The notes: generated from the letters alone by a model not told the origin. 64,000 nt of DNA from Lactonifactor longoviformis DSM 17459 (GCF_900129135.1 NZ_FQVI01000020.1:1-64000), one strand, 5' to 3'. Shown: positions 1 through 8,746, counted from the stretch's first letter. Numbers and translations: made by a program.

Positions 1-452
1 CGGAAGTATGGGCAAAGGGCGGCGAAGGCGGAATGGCCCTGGCAGAAGAGGTAGTGAAGCTGGTGGAAGAGCCCAACGACTTTACCTTCTCCTACACGGA
101 CGACATGACCATCGAAGAGAAATTAAATGCCATCGTAACCAAGATATATCACGGAGACGGTGTAGTGCTTACCCCGAATGCCAAGAAACAGGCAAAACAG
201 CTGACGGAGCTTGGATTCGGCAAATGCCCGATCTGTGTGGCAAAGACCCAGTACAGCTTTTCAGACAATGAGAAATTGCTGGGAGCCCCCAAGGGATTTG
301 AGGTAACCATCCGTAACCTGAAGATTTCTGCAGGCGCAGGATTCATCGTAGCATTATCCGGAGACATCATGACTATGCCGGGACTTCCGAAAGTACCGGC
401 TGCTGAGAAGATTGATGTGGATGAGACAGGCAAGATTTCCGGATTATTCTAA
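1..452 (+). CDS. fhs: Formate--tetrahydrofolate ligase, C-terminal part (5' end outside window)
   Basis: Reads in frame from base 3 to a stop at 450-452, so only the last ~149 residues are present. The visible protein contains [30 protein letters not shown] and the end [17 protein letters not shown], which are hallmark C-terminal stretches of formyl-THF synthetase. The enzyme joins formate to tetrahydrofolate with ATP in the cytoplasm, the first folate step of the Wood-Ljungdahl methyl branch. The next two genes, fchA and folD, catalyse the next two steps, which supports the call. About 110 bases with a hairpin separate it from fchA, so the three may be co-transcribed with partial attenuation. 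Confidence 0.95.
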   Translation, partial: EVWAKGGEGGMALAEEVVKLVEEPNDFTFSYTDDMTIEEKLNAIVTKIYHGDGVVLTPNAKKQAKQLTELGFGKCPICVAKTQYSFSDNEKLLGAPKGFEVTIRNLKISAGAGFIVALSGDIMTMPGLPKVPAAEKIDVDETGKISGLF

Positions 453-505
453 CTGTAGTAATAACACGGAAACTGTGAACTCTACACATAGTTGCGTGTT
501 TCAGT

Positions 506-532
506 GGGACGGAGGAAGTATTTCTCCGTCCC
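506..532 (+). other. GGGACGG hairpin between fhs and fchA
   Basis: GGGACGGAG at 506-514 pairs perfectly with CTCCGTCCC at 524-532 around a 9-base loop. A run of A follows on the plus strand instead of T, so this is not a standard intrinsic terminator for the forward genes. It may stabilise an mRNA end or partly uncouple fhs from fchA. Hairpins starting with the same GGGACGG core occur at 45773 and at the two long palindromes near 34 and 53.7 kb. Confidence 0.6.
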
Positions 533-565
533 AAAAAAATATTACATACCATTAAGGAGGACAAC

Positions 566-1195
566 ATGGGATTTTCAACAGTACCTTGTAATGAATTTGT
601 AGAAGTATTAGCATCAAAGGCCCCTGTGCCGGGCGGCGGCGGCGCATCTGCTCTGGTGGGCGCCGTCGGAACTGCCCTTGGCAATATGGTGGGAAGTCTG
701 ACCGTAGGCAAAAAGAAATATGCAGATGTGGAAGAAGAGATGTATGAGCTGAAAGCAAAATGCGACAAGCTGCAGGCAGACTTGCTTACACTGGTAGAAA
801 AGGATGCGGAGGTTTTCGAGCCCCTGTCAAAGGCCTATGGTATGCCGAGAGAGACAGAAGAAGAAAAGGCTGAGAAGGCCAGAGTGATGGAGATTGTCTT
901 AAAAGATGCGTGCTCTGTACCTATGGAAATTATGGAAAAGTGCTGTGAAGCAATTGATATTATTGCAGAGTTTGCAGCAAAGGGTTCTGCCCTGGCAATC
1001 AGTGATGCCGGCGTGGGCGCAGCCTTCTGCAAAGCTGCTCTGGAGGGCGCCAGCTTAAATGTGTACATCAACACAAAATCTATGAAAAATAGAGAGTATG
1101 CAGAAGAGTTAAATAAAAAAGCTGATCATATGCTGGATGTATATCCGAAAAAAGCAGATGAAATTTTTGCGAGCGTACTTGGCAGACTGAAATAG
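566..1195 (+). CDS. fchA: Methenyltetrahydrofolate cyclohydrolase, FchA/FTCD family
   Basis: A 209-residue protein starting at ATG 566 behind an AAGGAGG ribosome site. Residues ~14-50 (VLASKAPVPGGGGASALVGA) are the characteristic glycine-rich segment of the formiminotransferase-cyclodeaminase (FTCD_C) family. The length fits free-standing all-helical cyclohydrolases of acetogens. Known role: interconversion of methenyl-THF and 10-formyl-THF in the cytoplasm. Its position between fhs and folD supports the cyclohydrolase role over formiminoglutamate metabolism. FolD next door may have overlapping cyclohydrolase activity, a redundancy often seen in acetogens. Confidence 0.9.
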   Translation: MGFSTVPCNEFVEVLASKAPVPGGGGASALVGAVGTALGNMVGSLTVGKKKYADVEEEMYELKAKCDKLQADLLTLVEKDAEVFEPLSKAYGMPRETEEEKAEKARVMEIVLKDACSVPMEIMEKCCEAIDIIAEFAAKGSALAISDAGVGAAFCKAALEGASLNVYINTKSMKNREYAEELNKKADHMLDVYPKKADEIFASVLGRLK

Positions 1196-1210
1196 GAAAG
1201 GGGAAGAGAC

Positions 1211-2062
1211 ATGGCAAAGCAATTACTGGGAAAAGAAGTAACCGCAGCATTAAATGAGAGAATCAAGGCTGATGTGGCCGGATTAGCAGAAAAAGGAATT
1301 CAGCCTAGACTGGGGATCATCCGTGTAGGGGAAAGACCTGATGACGTATCCTATGAGAGAGGAGCTACGAAGCGCTGCGAGACACTCGGTGTTGAGTATG
1401 AAAAATTTCTGCTTCCCGCTGATGTAACTCAGGAAGAGTTAATGGCAACACTTGAGAAAGTAAATAATGATGATAAGATTCACGGTATTCTTATCTTCCG
1501 TCCTCTGCCCAAGCATCTGGATGAAGCGGCAGTAATTAAAGCCCTGAAGCCGGAAAAGGATGTGGATGGTATTACCGATGGCTCTATGGTCGGGGTATTT
1601 GCGGGAACAAAGCAGGGCTTCCCTCCCTGTACCCCTCAGGCGTGTATGGAGATCTTAGACCATTATGGAATCGACTGTAAAGGTAAAAAGGCAGTGGTTG
1701 TGGGCAGAAGCCTTGTTGTGGGAAAACCTGCTGCTATGATGCTTCTTCAGAGACACGCCACAGTAACGATCTGCCATACCAGAACGGTAGATATGCCGTC
1801 CGTAGTAAAGGAAGCAGAACTGGTAATCGTAGCCGCCGGACGGGCCGGGGTTGTGGACGACAGATATCTGTCTCCTGGACAGATTGTAGTAGATGTGGGA
1901 ATCAATGTAAATGAAGAAGGGAAGCTTTGCGGAGATGTTGACTACGCAAAGGCAGAACCTGTTGTTGAGGCTATCACTCCGGTTCCGGGAGGCGTGGGAA
2001 GTGTTACCACTTCTGTTTTAGTGGGCCATGTGGTAGAAGCTGCTAAGAGGACTTTGGAATAA
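1211..2062 (+). CDS. folD: Bifunctional methylene-THF dehydrogenase / methenyl-THF cyclohydrolase
   Basis: A 283-residue FolD starting at ATG 1211 after GGAAAGGGG, 15 bases downstream of fchA. Substrate-site motifs are visible: YERGATKRCETLGV near residue 45 (the family usually has YVxxKxxxxxxxGI), HGILIFRPLPKHLD near residue 95, and PCTPQACMEIL followed by VVVGRSLVVGKPAAMML for nucleotide binding (~160-180). The usual catalytic Lys of the YVxxK motif lies at the KR of GATKRCE. It oxidises or reduces methylene-THF with NAD(P). It ends the one-carbon cluster and is followed by a strong bidirectional terminator. Confidence 0.94.
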   Translation: MAKQLLGKEVTAALNERIKADVAGLAEKGIQPRLGIIRVGERPDDVSYERGATKRCETLGVEYEKFLLPADVTQEELMATLEKVNNDDKIHGILIFRPLPKHLDEAAVIKALKPEKDVDGITDGSMVGVFAGTKQGFPPCTPQACMEILDHYGIDCKGKKAVVVGRSLVVGKPAAMMLLQRHATVTICHTRTVDMPSVVKEAELVIVAAGRAGVVDDRYLSPGQIVVDVGINVNEEGKLCGDVDYAKAEPVVEAITPVPGGVGSVTTSVLVGHVVEAAKRTLE

Positions 2063-2073
2063 GCAGAATAGAG

Positions 2074-2113
2074 AAGCAAAAAAGAATCTGGATGGCCAGG
2101 TTCTTTTTTGCTT
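2074..2113. terminator. Bidirectional intrinsic terminator between folD and the convergent repair genes
   Basis: A-rich arm 2074-2086 pairs with T-rich arm 2101-2113, with CTGG (2088-2091) and CCAG (2096-2099) forming the upper stem. Because the outer arms are A-run and T-run, the hairpin ends in a U-tract on either strand. It serves folD (plus) and the gene ending at 2125 (minus). Confidence 0.88.
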
Positions 2114-2124
2114 TATAGAATTCC

Positions 2125-2889
2125 CTAGGGCAGAAACTCTGTCATGTGTTTGCGGTACCACAGGGGCATCATGGTTCTCTGGCACTGATAATTTTTTCGT
2201 TCCTGTATCCCAATAGTACGGAAAAAAGATTTCCACAGGGCAACATAAGGGTCTGTAGTCTCCCTGTGGGCATTCAATTGTTCCAGATCTGCCTGGCCAA
2301 GCGGAGTGAGGTAGTATTCCTCGTCTGCCGGGTGTACGGCAGCCAGATTCCTGGTATCATCGATAATCATCCAGTTTTCCGAGGGCATGCGATCGGAAAA
2401 CTGGGGACCCAGGATTGTGAGAATATTGCATTTGGGTGAGATGCGGGCCATCAAAACGTTCTGATCCATGCGCTCGAAGCGGAGAAATTCACGAAATAAG
2501 TGGGCCTCATTCGTGACTTTTCTGCTCAGCTCAAAAACAGTTATCACCTGAGGAGCCTGGAGCATTTGGAGAACCCGGGGACCGGCGGCAAAACCGAGAA
2601 TCAGAAATCGGTAGATAGCGTCCAGCTTATTGGAGGCAAAAGACATGGCTGATTTGTAGACCAGCTGATAGGCCTCCCAGTTTAGTTTTTTATGGATTGT
2701 GCGTATGACCTTCTGTACCTTTTGGGGATCCGGGTCTACGTGTCTGTATTCACAGAATAGTTCCATATCACCGGCCGGCTCTGTCATAAGACGTACACTG
2801 CTGTGTCCGATGGCATTGGCCTCTGCCCATGCATCATAGATGCAGGTCATCATATCTTCGAATATATCCTTGCAGGTAAATATAATCAT
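2125..2889 (-). CDS. TIGR03915-type DNA metabolism protein, partner of radical SAM repair protein
   Basis: A 254-residue protein that resembles the family called probable DNA metabolism protein, which sits next to a radical SAM DNA-repair protein (TIGR03916) in many Clostridia and Bacteroidetes and is often fused to or neighbouring a uracil-DNA glycosylase. Visible features are the N-terminal YDAWAE segment and the C-terminal DPYVALWKSFFRTIGI and MPLWYRKHMTEFLP blocks typical of the family. No catalytic motif can be named. It follows the radical SAM gene by 23 bases on the same strand, so they form an operon. The biochemical function is unproven in the family; a role in repair or modification of DNA bases is inferred from partners. 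Confidence 0.82.
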   Translation of the reverse strand: MIIFTCKDIFEDMMTCIYDAWAEANAIGHSSVRLMTEPAGDMELFCEYRHVDPDPQKVQKVIRTIHKKLNWEAYQLVYKSAMSFASNKLDAIYRFLILGFAAGPRVLQMLQAPQVITVFELSRKVTNEAHLFREFLRFERMDQNVLMARISPKCNILTILGPQFSDRMPSENWMIIDDTRNLAAVHPADEEYYLTPLGQADLEQLNAHRETTDPYVALWKSFFRTIGIQERKNYQCQRTMMPLWYRKHMTEFLP

Positions 2890-2912
2890 AGGGCAGCTCC
2901 TTACATTAAATA

Positions 2913-4397
2913 CTAGAATTGACCGCTGATACTTTTCGCCGCATCCTCAACAGTCGGGGAAGCTGTAAGATTCATATCGTCAAAAAGTGACAGCTGGCGG
3001 TAGGTCTGAGGGTGCTCGATTTCCCAGTTAGCCCGGGCGTCCTCTCCGGTCAGCTGCCTGGTAAGGAAATCCTCCTGTATGGGAATGCGGTACATCATCC
3101 GTCCTTTGCAGGTGATAAAATATTTCGCCCGCTTTAACACAATTCCCATTCGCTTCAAATGCTCAAAGTCCAGCATCCCCTGGCGTCTGGACTGGACAAT
3201 CCGGGAAGCTGATTTCATCCCTATCCCTGGTATCTTCAGCAGATCTTCGTAGGAGGCACGGTTGATCTCCATAGGGAAGAACTCAAGATGGCGAAGGGCC
3301 CAGTCGCACTTGGGGTCCAGAAGAATATTAAAGTTTGGCTTTTCGATGCTCAGCAGATCTTCGGCGTGGAAACCATAGTAACGAAGAAGCCAGTCTGCCT
3401 GATAAAGCCTGTGTTCCCTGAGAAGCGGAGGCGCAGTATCCAGTGATGGGAGACAGGAGTCTTCGTTGAGCGGCACATAGGCGGAAAAGAAGACTCTTTT
3501 CAGGTCATACTGCTGATACAGATGCTGGGTAGCAGTAAGAAGCTGGAAGTCATTCTCCGGGGTTGCGCCGATGATCATCTGTGTACTCTGTCCCGCAGGC
3601 ACAAAGGGAGCAGGCTTGTTGCCGGTATGGTGAACCGGCTGTACGCCCGCGGGCAGGGATACAGATGGCGGGGCAGCTGTCTCAAGCCTTGGAGCAGGAC
3701 CGGACTGAAAGATCGTATTGCTCAGATAGCGGTTGGAGAAGCTGCGTTCCATGCGGGGATCCTTTCCTATCTGCAGACGGTAGCCGGTGATGCCGGATTG
3801 TATCTGCTCCATTGGTTTCAGAATACCGGAAAAGGACTTGTTGGGAGCCAGTGCCTTCAGGCTTTCCCGGGTAGGAAGCTCCATGTTGACACTCATGCGG
3901 TCCGCCAGGTATCCGGTTTGGAGAAGCAGTTCCCGGGAGGCACCGGGAATGGCTTTTACATGCACATAGCCGTTAAAGTGATAGCTGGTGCGGAGAAGAA
4001 GGAGAGTGCGGTACATCAGCTCCATGGTATAGGTTGGGTTCTTGCATACACCGGAACTCAGAAATAAGCCCTCGATATAGTTCCTTTTATAAAATTCTAT
4101 GGTTAAGGTACAGAGCTCTTCCGGAGTAAAGGTCGCACGTACCTTGTCATTGGACGCGCGGTTGGGACAGTACTTGCAGTCATAAATGCACTCATTGCTT
4201 TGAAGAACCTTGAGAAGGGAAATACACCTTCCGTCGGATGCAAAGCTATGGCAGATTCCTGCTGCACAGGAGTTCCCAAGACTTCCCTTCTGTCCCCGGC
4301 GGTCAACCCCGCTGGAAGTGCAGGCCACATCATACTTGGCGGCATCTGCCAAAACGGTCAATTTATCCTGAAGTGTAAGTTGATTTGCAGTATTCAT
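2913..4397 (-). CDS. Putative DNA modification/repair radical SAM protein with helix-hairpin-helix
   Basis: A 494-residue protein. The radical SAM cluster motif CIYDCKYC lies near residue 70, and an extra cysteine pair is seen upstream (SSGVDRRG...CAAGICHSF). A helix-hairpin-helix DNA-binding motif, INRASYEDLLKIPGIGMKSA, lies near residue 375-400. This is the architecture of the TIGR03916 family (radical SAM linked to uracil-DNA glycosylase). The start ATG follows CAGGAGAG. Upstream on the minus strand there is a good sigma-A promoter bracketed by two LexA-like boxes, which fits a DNA damage role. Substrate and lesion are unknown. Confidence 0.85.
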   Translation of the reverse strand: MNTANQLTLQDKLTVLADAAKYDVACTSSGVDRRGQKGSLGNSCAAGICHSFASDGRCISLLKVLQSNECIYDCKYCPNRASNDKVRATFTPEELCTLTIEFYKRNYIEGLFLSSGVCKNPTYTMELMYRTLLLLRTSYHFNGYVHVKAIPGASRELLLQTGYLADRMSVNMELPTRESLKALAPNKSFSGILKPMEQIQSGITGYRLQIGKDPRMERSFSNRYLSNTIFQSGPAPRLETAAPPSVSLPAGVQPVHHTGNKPAPFVPAGQSTQMIIGATPENDFQLLTATQHLYQQYDLKRVFFSAYVPLNEDSCLPSLDTAPPLLREHRLYQADWLLRYYGFHAEDLLSIEKPNFNILLDPKCDWALRHLEFFPMEINRASYEDLLKIPGIGMKSASRIVQSRRQGMLDFEHLKRMGIVLKRAKYFITCKGRMMYRIPIQEDFLTRQLTGEDARANWEIEHPQTYRQLSLFDDMNLTASPTVEDAAKSISGQF

Positions 4398-4424
4398 ATT
4401 GGCTCTCCTGTCAGATAATTAATG

Positions 4425-4495
4425 CAAACATATGTTCTTTTACAATTATACCATAGTTTGCGGCCAGAAGCAAGATTAAATCGAACAAACGTTTG
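4425..4495 (-). promoter_or_regulatory. Promoter of the repair operon with two LexA/DinR-like boxes
   Basis: On the minus strand TTGCTT (4468-4473) and TATAAT (4445-4450) are 17 bases apart. A box at 4425-4438, CAAACATATGTTCT, matches 8 of the 10 fixed positions of the Gram-positive LexA site CGAAC-N4-GTTCG and sits at the expected transcription start. A second box at 4482-4495, CGAACAAACGTTTG, matches 9 of 10 and lies just upstream of the -35. The layout is typical of SOS repression. The second box is also 41 bases upstream of the divergent hydrogenase promoter. Confidence 0.7.
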
Positions 4496-4535
4496 CAAAA
4501 GCCGGATTGCATGTAATAAAGAACAAGCAGAGAGG

Positions 4536-4567
4536 TTGATTTTGCATACTTCCTATACTATAGTATA
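4536..4567 (+). promoter_or_regulatory. Sigma-A promoter of the group B hydrogenase with overlapping palindrome
   Basis: TTGATT at 4536-4541 and TATAGT at 4559-4564 have a 17-base spacer, about 80 bases before the start codon. The -10 lies inside a perfect 14-base palindrome TATACTATAGTATA (4554-4567), a possible operator. The regulator is not identifiable from the sequence. Confidence 0.6.
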
Positions 4568-4642
4568 AGCGAATGATCGTATACCCGGGGGCCTTACGGC
4601 ATTGTCCCCTGGCGAAAACAGCTGCATCAGAGGAGGACTATT

Positions 4643-6157
4643 ATGAGAGGACTGGAAACACCTGTAACAAAGCTGAGAAGAAAAGTATTTACGGAGATTG
4701 CCAGGCTGGGATTTGAATCCAGCGCGGAGTCATTGAATGACGACATTGAGGCTATTCCCTATAAAATTGTGACGGAGAAACCCCAGTACCGGGAAAGCAT
4801 TTACCGGGAGAGGGCGGTTGTCAGTGAGAGAATCCGGCTGGCTATGGGGATGGCACTGCGTCCGGAGAACCGATGGGTACATCTGACGCAGGGGATTGAA
4901 GAGAGCAATATAGATGAGAAATATTATGAGCCGCCGCTGATGCAGGTGATACCATCTGCCTGTGATGCCTGCGAGCCGAAAAAATATGAGGCCAGCAATA
5001 TGTGCAGAGGCTGCATTGCTCACCCCTGTATGGAAGTGTGTCCCAAAGACGCCATAAGCAGAGTAAATCAGAAAGCGTTTATTGATCAGGAAAAGTGCAT
5101 CAAATGCGGGAAATGCAAGGCAAAATGCCCCTATGATGCCATATCCAGAAAGGAACGCCCCTGTGCGCGTGCCTGTGGAGTGAATGCCATTGGCAGCGAC
5201 GAGCAGGGGAGAGCCAGCATCCAGACAGACAAATGTGTCTCCTGCGGCATGTGCATGGTCAGCTGCCCCTTCGGGGCTATCTCAGACAAATCTCAGATTT
5301 ACCAGCTGGCCAAAGCGTTAAGAGAGAATGAGGAGATCATTGCGGAGCTTGCGCCTGCGTTTATCGGACAGTTCGGTCCGGAGGTTACCCCGGGGATGCT
5401 GAAGCAGGCCTTAAAGGACCTGGGCTTCCGGGGCGTATACGAGGTGGCTGTGGGGGCTGATATAGGGGCTGCCAGCGAAGCCCACCACTATGCGGAAAAG
5501 GTATCGACAGGAGAACTCCCCTTCCTGCTGACATCCTGCTGTCCGTCCTGGTCTGTTCTGGCAAAGAAATATTTTCCTGATATGATAGATAAAATTTCTC
5601 AGGAACTGACTCCAATGGTGGCTACTGCAAGAAGCATAAAGAAGGAACACCCCAATGCCAGAGTGGTATTTATAGGACCCTGCGCATCCAAAAAGCTGGA
5701 AGCCTCCAGAAAAGCGGTGAGAAGTGATGTAGATTTTGTGATCACCTTTGAGGAGCTGGCAGGTATGTTTCTGGCCAGGGATATTCAGGTGGAAGACTAC
5801 CCGCGGGACATCTCCTCTTTGGAAGAGGGGGATGCAACGGGCGCCGGACGGGGATATGCAGTGGCCGGAGGTGTGGCACAGGCGATTGAAAAATGTCTGG
5901 AAGCTTATTATCCGGATATTCAGGTGAATATTAAGCACGCGGAGGGACTGGCAGAGTGCAGAAAGATTCTGAACCTGGCCAAAGCGGGAAAACTTGACGG
6001 ATGTCTGATTGAGGGCATGGGATGCCCCGGCGGCTGTGTGGCAGGTGCGGGCACCAATATCCAGGTTGAAAAAGCGGCCAGGGAGGTAGAAGAATTTGTG
6101 AAAACTTCCTCCAGAGAGATACCGGCTAAAGATCTGTTTGAACTTGAGCTGAAATAG
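4643..6157 (+). CDS. [FeFe] hydrogenase, group B type
   Basis: A 504-residue iron hydrogenase behind AGGAGG. Order: N-terminal ~90 residues without the 2Fe-2S ferredoxin fold of group A enzymes; a cysteine-rich CDACEP...CRGC segment; 4Fe-4S motifs CIKCGKCKAKCP and CVSCGMCMVSCP; then the H-cluster domain with TSCCPSW near residue 297, PCASKKLEA near 345 and EGMGCPGGCV near 457. This fits the monomeric group B subfamily, common in gut Clostridia and mostly uncharacterised. It probably exchanges electrons with ferredoxin. It is monocistronic, with its own promoter and terminator. Maturases HydE/F/G are not in the window. Confidence 0.9.
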   Translation: MRGLETPVTKLRRKVFTEIARLGFESSAESLNDDIEAIPYKIVTEKPQYRESIYRERAVVSERIRLAMGMALRPENRWVHLTQGIEESNIDEKYYEPPLMQVIPSACDACEPKKYEASNMCRGCIAHPCMEVCPKDAISRVNQKAFIDQEKCIKCGKCKAKCPYDAISRKERPCARACGVNAIGSDEQGRASIQTDKCVSCGMCMVSCPFGAISDKSQIYQLAKALRENEEIIAELAPAFIGQFGPEVTPGMLKQALKDLGFRGVYEVAVGADIGAASEAHHYAEKVSTGELPFLLTSCCPSWSVLAKKYFPDMIDKISQELTPMVATARSIKKEHPNARVVFIGPCASKKLEASRKAVRSDVDFVITFEELAGMFLARDIQVEDYPRDISSLEEGDATGAGRGYAVAGGVAQAIEKCLEAYYPDIQVNIKHAEGLAECRKILNLAKAGKLDGCLIEGMGCPGGCVAGAGTNIQVEKAAREVEEFVKTSSREIPAKDLFELELK

Positions 6158-6175
6158 CATGAAAAAGAAAAGAGG

Positions 6176-6211
6176 ACTGTACTGTCTCCATGGAGGCGGT
6201 GCAGTTTTTTT
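6176..6211 (+). terminator. Intrinsic terminator after group B hydrogenase
   Basis: A 14-base-pair stem starts with ACTG at 6176-6179 and ends with CAGT at 6202-6205, with a loop around the central CCATGG, followed by a run of seven T. It separates the group B hydrogenase from the bifurcating hydrogenase operon. Confidence 0.88.
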
Positions 6212-6231
6212 GGATAATCAGACAGGATAAA

Positions 6232-6286
6232 TTGTTAATAAAAATTATCAAAATTCATTGTGAAAAAGACGGCAATAAGGTATAAT
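6232..6286 (+). promoter_or_regulatory. Promoter of the bifurcating hydrogenase operon with Rex-like element
   Basis: TTGTGA (6258-6263) and TATAAT (6281-6286) have a 17-base spacer, so transcription should start near 6293, giving a ~95-base leader. Just upstream at 6232-6251 is TTGTTAA-N6-TTATCAA. The half-sites resemble those of the redox regulator Rex, but the spacing is six bases where clostridial Rex sites normally have four, so Rex binding is only a possibility. The promoter itself is strong. Confidence 0.65.
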
Positions 6287-6387
6287 ACTTTTTAGGGCAT
6301 GTGCAATTTATACATATTTTTCAGGGGTGCAGCAGCACATAGCTCTTTTATTATTGGGCAGAACACCAAATTTAAGGAGGAAAACAA

Positions 6388-6867
6388 ATGCTAGATCAGT
6401 CTTATTACACCAAGACAGATGAGTTCATCGAACATTATGGACGAAAAGCCAGTTCGCTCATTCCCATTATGCAGGACATCCAGGGGGAATACCGGTACCT
6501 GCCAGGGGAATTACTTACTTACGTGGCAAAAGAGATTGGAGTGAAGGAAGCAAAGGCATACAGTGTAGCGACCTTCTATGAGAATTTTTCCTTTGAGCCG
6601 AAAGGCAAGTACATAATCAAAGTATGTGACGGAACTGCATGCCATGTCCGCAAATCCACACCTATTTTGGAAGCTTTGTTTAAAGAATTAGGATTAAGCC
6701 AGAAAAAGCACACCACAGATGATATGCTTTTTACTGTTGAAACAGTATCCTGTCTGGGTGCCTGCGGACTGGCTCCTACCTTGACCGTGAATGATGAAGT
6801 GCATCCTAATATGACTCCTGAAAAAGCGTTGGCTTTAGTGGAAGAACTGAGAGGTGAAGGCTTATGA
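6388..6867 (+). CDS. hydC: Electron-bifurcating hydrogenase small subunit (NuoE-like 2Fe-2S protein)
   Basis: A 159-residue NuoE/HymA-type thioredoxin-fold ferredoxin. The 2Fe-2S ligands are visible in CDGTACHVR and CLGACGLAP. Start ATG follows TAAGGAGG. The last four bases overlap the next start (ATGA), indicating translational coupling. In trimeric bifurcating hydrogenases this subunit passes electrons within the NADH-oxidising module. Position first in the hydC-hydB-hydA order is the usual one. Cytoplasmic. Confidence 0.92.
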   Translation: MLDQSYYTKTDEFIEHYGRKASSLIPIMQDIQGEYRYLPGELLTYVAKEIGVKEAKAYSVATFYENFSFEPKGKYIIKVCDGTACHVRKSTPILEALFKELGLSQKKHTTDDMLFTVETVSCLGACGLAPTLTVNDEVHPNMTPEKALALVEELRGEGL

Positions 6868-8735
6868 TTATCAATAGCAGAAAAGAATTGGAAAAGCAGA
6901 GAAAAGCTGCTTCTGAAGAGATCAAATCCTACAACTGCAGAATTTTAGTATGTGCCGGAACCGGATGTATTGCCACTGGTTCTCAGAAGATTTACGATGA
7001 GATGAAAAAGCTCTGCGCAGATCTGGAGGGTGTAACTGTTGAGATGGAAAAGGATGTTCCTCACATTGGCGTTGTAAAGACAGGATGTCAGGGCATTTGT
7101 GAGTTAGGTCCCCTGATCCGGATAGAACCCTATCACTACCAGTATGTGAAGGTACAGCTTGAGGACTGCCGGGAGATCTTTGAACGCACCGTGCTGAAGG
7201 GAGAACCGGTTGAGCGTTTGTTCTATCACAAGGGAGAAAAGGCTTTTGCGAAACCTAAGGATATCCCCTTTATCGCAAAACAGACAAGAGTTGTATTGGA
7301 GAACTGCGGAAATATAGACGCAGAATCTATAGATGAATATATTGCCTCCGGCGGTTTCAAAGCGCTGGCGAAGGCTATTTTTGATATGAAACCGGATGAG
7401 GTGGTGGAGGTTGTCGACCAGTCCGGTCTCCGCGGACGGGGCGGCGGCGGATTCCCTGCGGGCAGAAAGTGGAAACAGGTGGCCAGGCAGCCGGAAAAGG
7501 TACGCTACGTAGTCTGCAACGGCGATGAGGGAGACCCCGGAGCATTTATGGACGGAAGTGTAATGGAGGGCGATCCCTTCAAGATGATTGAGGGTATGAT
7601 CATTGCGGCGTACGCGGTAAGCGCCCAGGAAGGCTACATATATGTTCGTGCGGAGTATCCTCTTTCTGTAGCCCGTCTGAAAATGGCGATCGCTCAGGCG
7701 GAGGAGTATCATCTGCTTGGAGATAAAATTATGGGAAGTGATTTCTCCTTCCATCTTCATATTAACCGGGGCGCCGGCGCCTTTGTATGCGGCGAGGGAA
7801 GTGCGCTGACGGCATCGATTGAAGGCAACAGGGGAATGCCCCGTGTGAAGCCTCCGAGAACTGTGGAGAAGGGACTGTGGGAAAAGCCTACCGTACTGAA
7901 TAATGTGGAGACATTTGCCAATGTTCCGAACATTATCCTCAAAGGCGTTGAGTGGTTCCGCAGCATTGGTTCCGAGGGCAGCCCGGGAACCAAGACATTC
8001 TCTATTACAGGAGCCATTGAGAATACCGGATTGCTGGAAGTGCCCATGGGAACTACTCTTCGGGAGATTATCTACGATATCGGCGGCGGAATCAAAGGCG
8101 GCGGAGAATTCAAGGCGGTACAGATCGGCGGACCCTCCGGCGGATGTCTGATTACTCCTCACCTGGATGTGGGCCTGGACTTTGACTCTGTAAAGAAATA
8201 CGATGCAATTGTAGGATCCGGCGGTCTTGTTGTTATGGATGAGCACACCTGTATGGTAGAGGTTGCCAGGTTCTTTATGAGCTTTACCCAGAGAGAATCC
8301 TGCGGCAAGTGTGTCCCCTGCCGTGAGGGAACTAAGCGAATGCTGGAGATTCTGGAACGGATTGTAAAGGGAGAAGGAAAACTGGAAGACCTGGATCAGC
8401 TGGAGGAACTGGCTGAGATGGTGCGGAGCATGGCTCTCTGCGGACTGGGCAAGAGTGCGCCTCTGCCGGTATTAAGTACTCTGCGTACCTTCCGTGACGA
8501 ATACGTGGAACATATTGTGGAGAAGAAATGTGTATCCAAAACCTGTGAGGCTCTTCGCTCCTTTAAAATCAATCCTGAATTCTGCAAGGGATGCAGCAAG
8601 TGTGCGAAGAACTGTCCGGTTGGGGCAATTACAGGTAAGTTAAAGGAAGCGTATACCATCAACAACGATCTCTGTATTAAGTGTGGTGCCTGCAAGGATA
8701 ACTGTGCATTTGATGCAGTATATATTGAAGCATAG
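6864..8735 (+). CDS. hydB: Electron-bifurcating hydrogenase NADH/FMN subunit (NuoF-like)
   Basis: A 623-residue HydB/HymB. Domains in order: N-terminal thioredoxin-like 2Fe-2S domain (CAGTGCIATGS ... GCQGICELGP, ~30-90); NuoF core with the NADH/FMN glycine-rich loop GRGGGGFPAGRKW (~190) and VCNGDEGDPGAFMD; SLBB-type region; 4Fe-4S ligands SCGKCVPCREGTKR (~480); and a C-terminal double 4Fe-4S ferredoxin with CKGCSKCAKNCP and CIKCGACKDNC. This is the flavin site where NAD and ferredoxin chemistry is coupled to H2. It is the central gene of the trimeric operon. Confidence 0.94.
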   Translation: MIINSRKELEKQRKAASEEIKSYNCRILVCAGTGCIATGSQKIYDEMKKLCADLEGVTVEMEKDVPHIGVVKTGCQGICELGPLIRIEPYHYQYVKVQLEDCREIFERTVLKGEPVERLFYHKGEKAFAKPKDIPFIAKQTRVVLENCGNIDAESIDEYIASGGFKALAKAIFDMKPDEVVEVVDQSGLRGRGGGGFPAGRKWKQVARQPEKVRYVVCNGDEGDPGAFMDGSVMEGDPFKMIEGMIIAAYAVSAQEGYIYVRAEYPLSVARLKMAIAQAEEYHLLGDKIMGSDFSFHLHINRGAGAFVCGEGSALTASIEGNRGMPRVKPPRTVEKGLWEKPTVLNNVETFANVPNIILKGVEWFRSIGSEGSPGTKTFSITGAIENTGLLEVPMGTTLREIIYDIGGGIKGGGEFKAVQIGGPSGGCLITPHLDVGLDFDSVKKYDAIVGSGGLVVMDEHTCMVEVARFFMSFTQRESCGKCVPCREGTKRMLEILERIVKGEGKLEDLDQLEELAEMVRSMALCGLGKSAPLPVLSTLRTFRDEYVEHIVEKKCVSKTCEALRSFKINPEFCKGCSKCAKNCPVGAITGKLKEAYTINNDLCIKCGACKDNCAFDAVYIEA

Positions 8736-8746
8736 GAGGATTTGAC

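Noticed and set aside
4554-4567. The TATACTATAGTATA palindrome as a named operator
   Set aside because: It is a perfect dyad at the -10, but too AT-rich and unspecific to assign to any regulator.
6232-6251. TTGTTAA-N6-TTATCAA as a definite Rex operator of the bifurcating hydrogenase
   Set aside because: The half-sites are right but the spacing is six where Rex needs four, so it is reported only as Rex-like.
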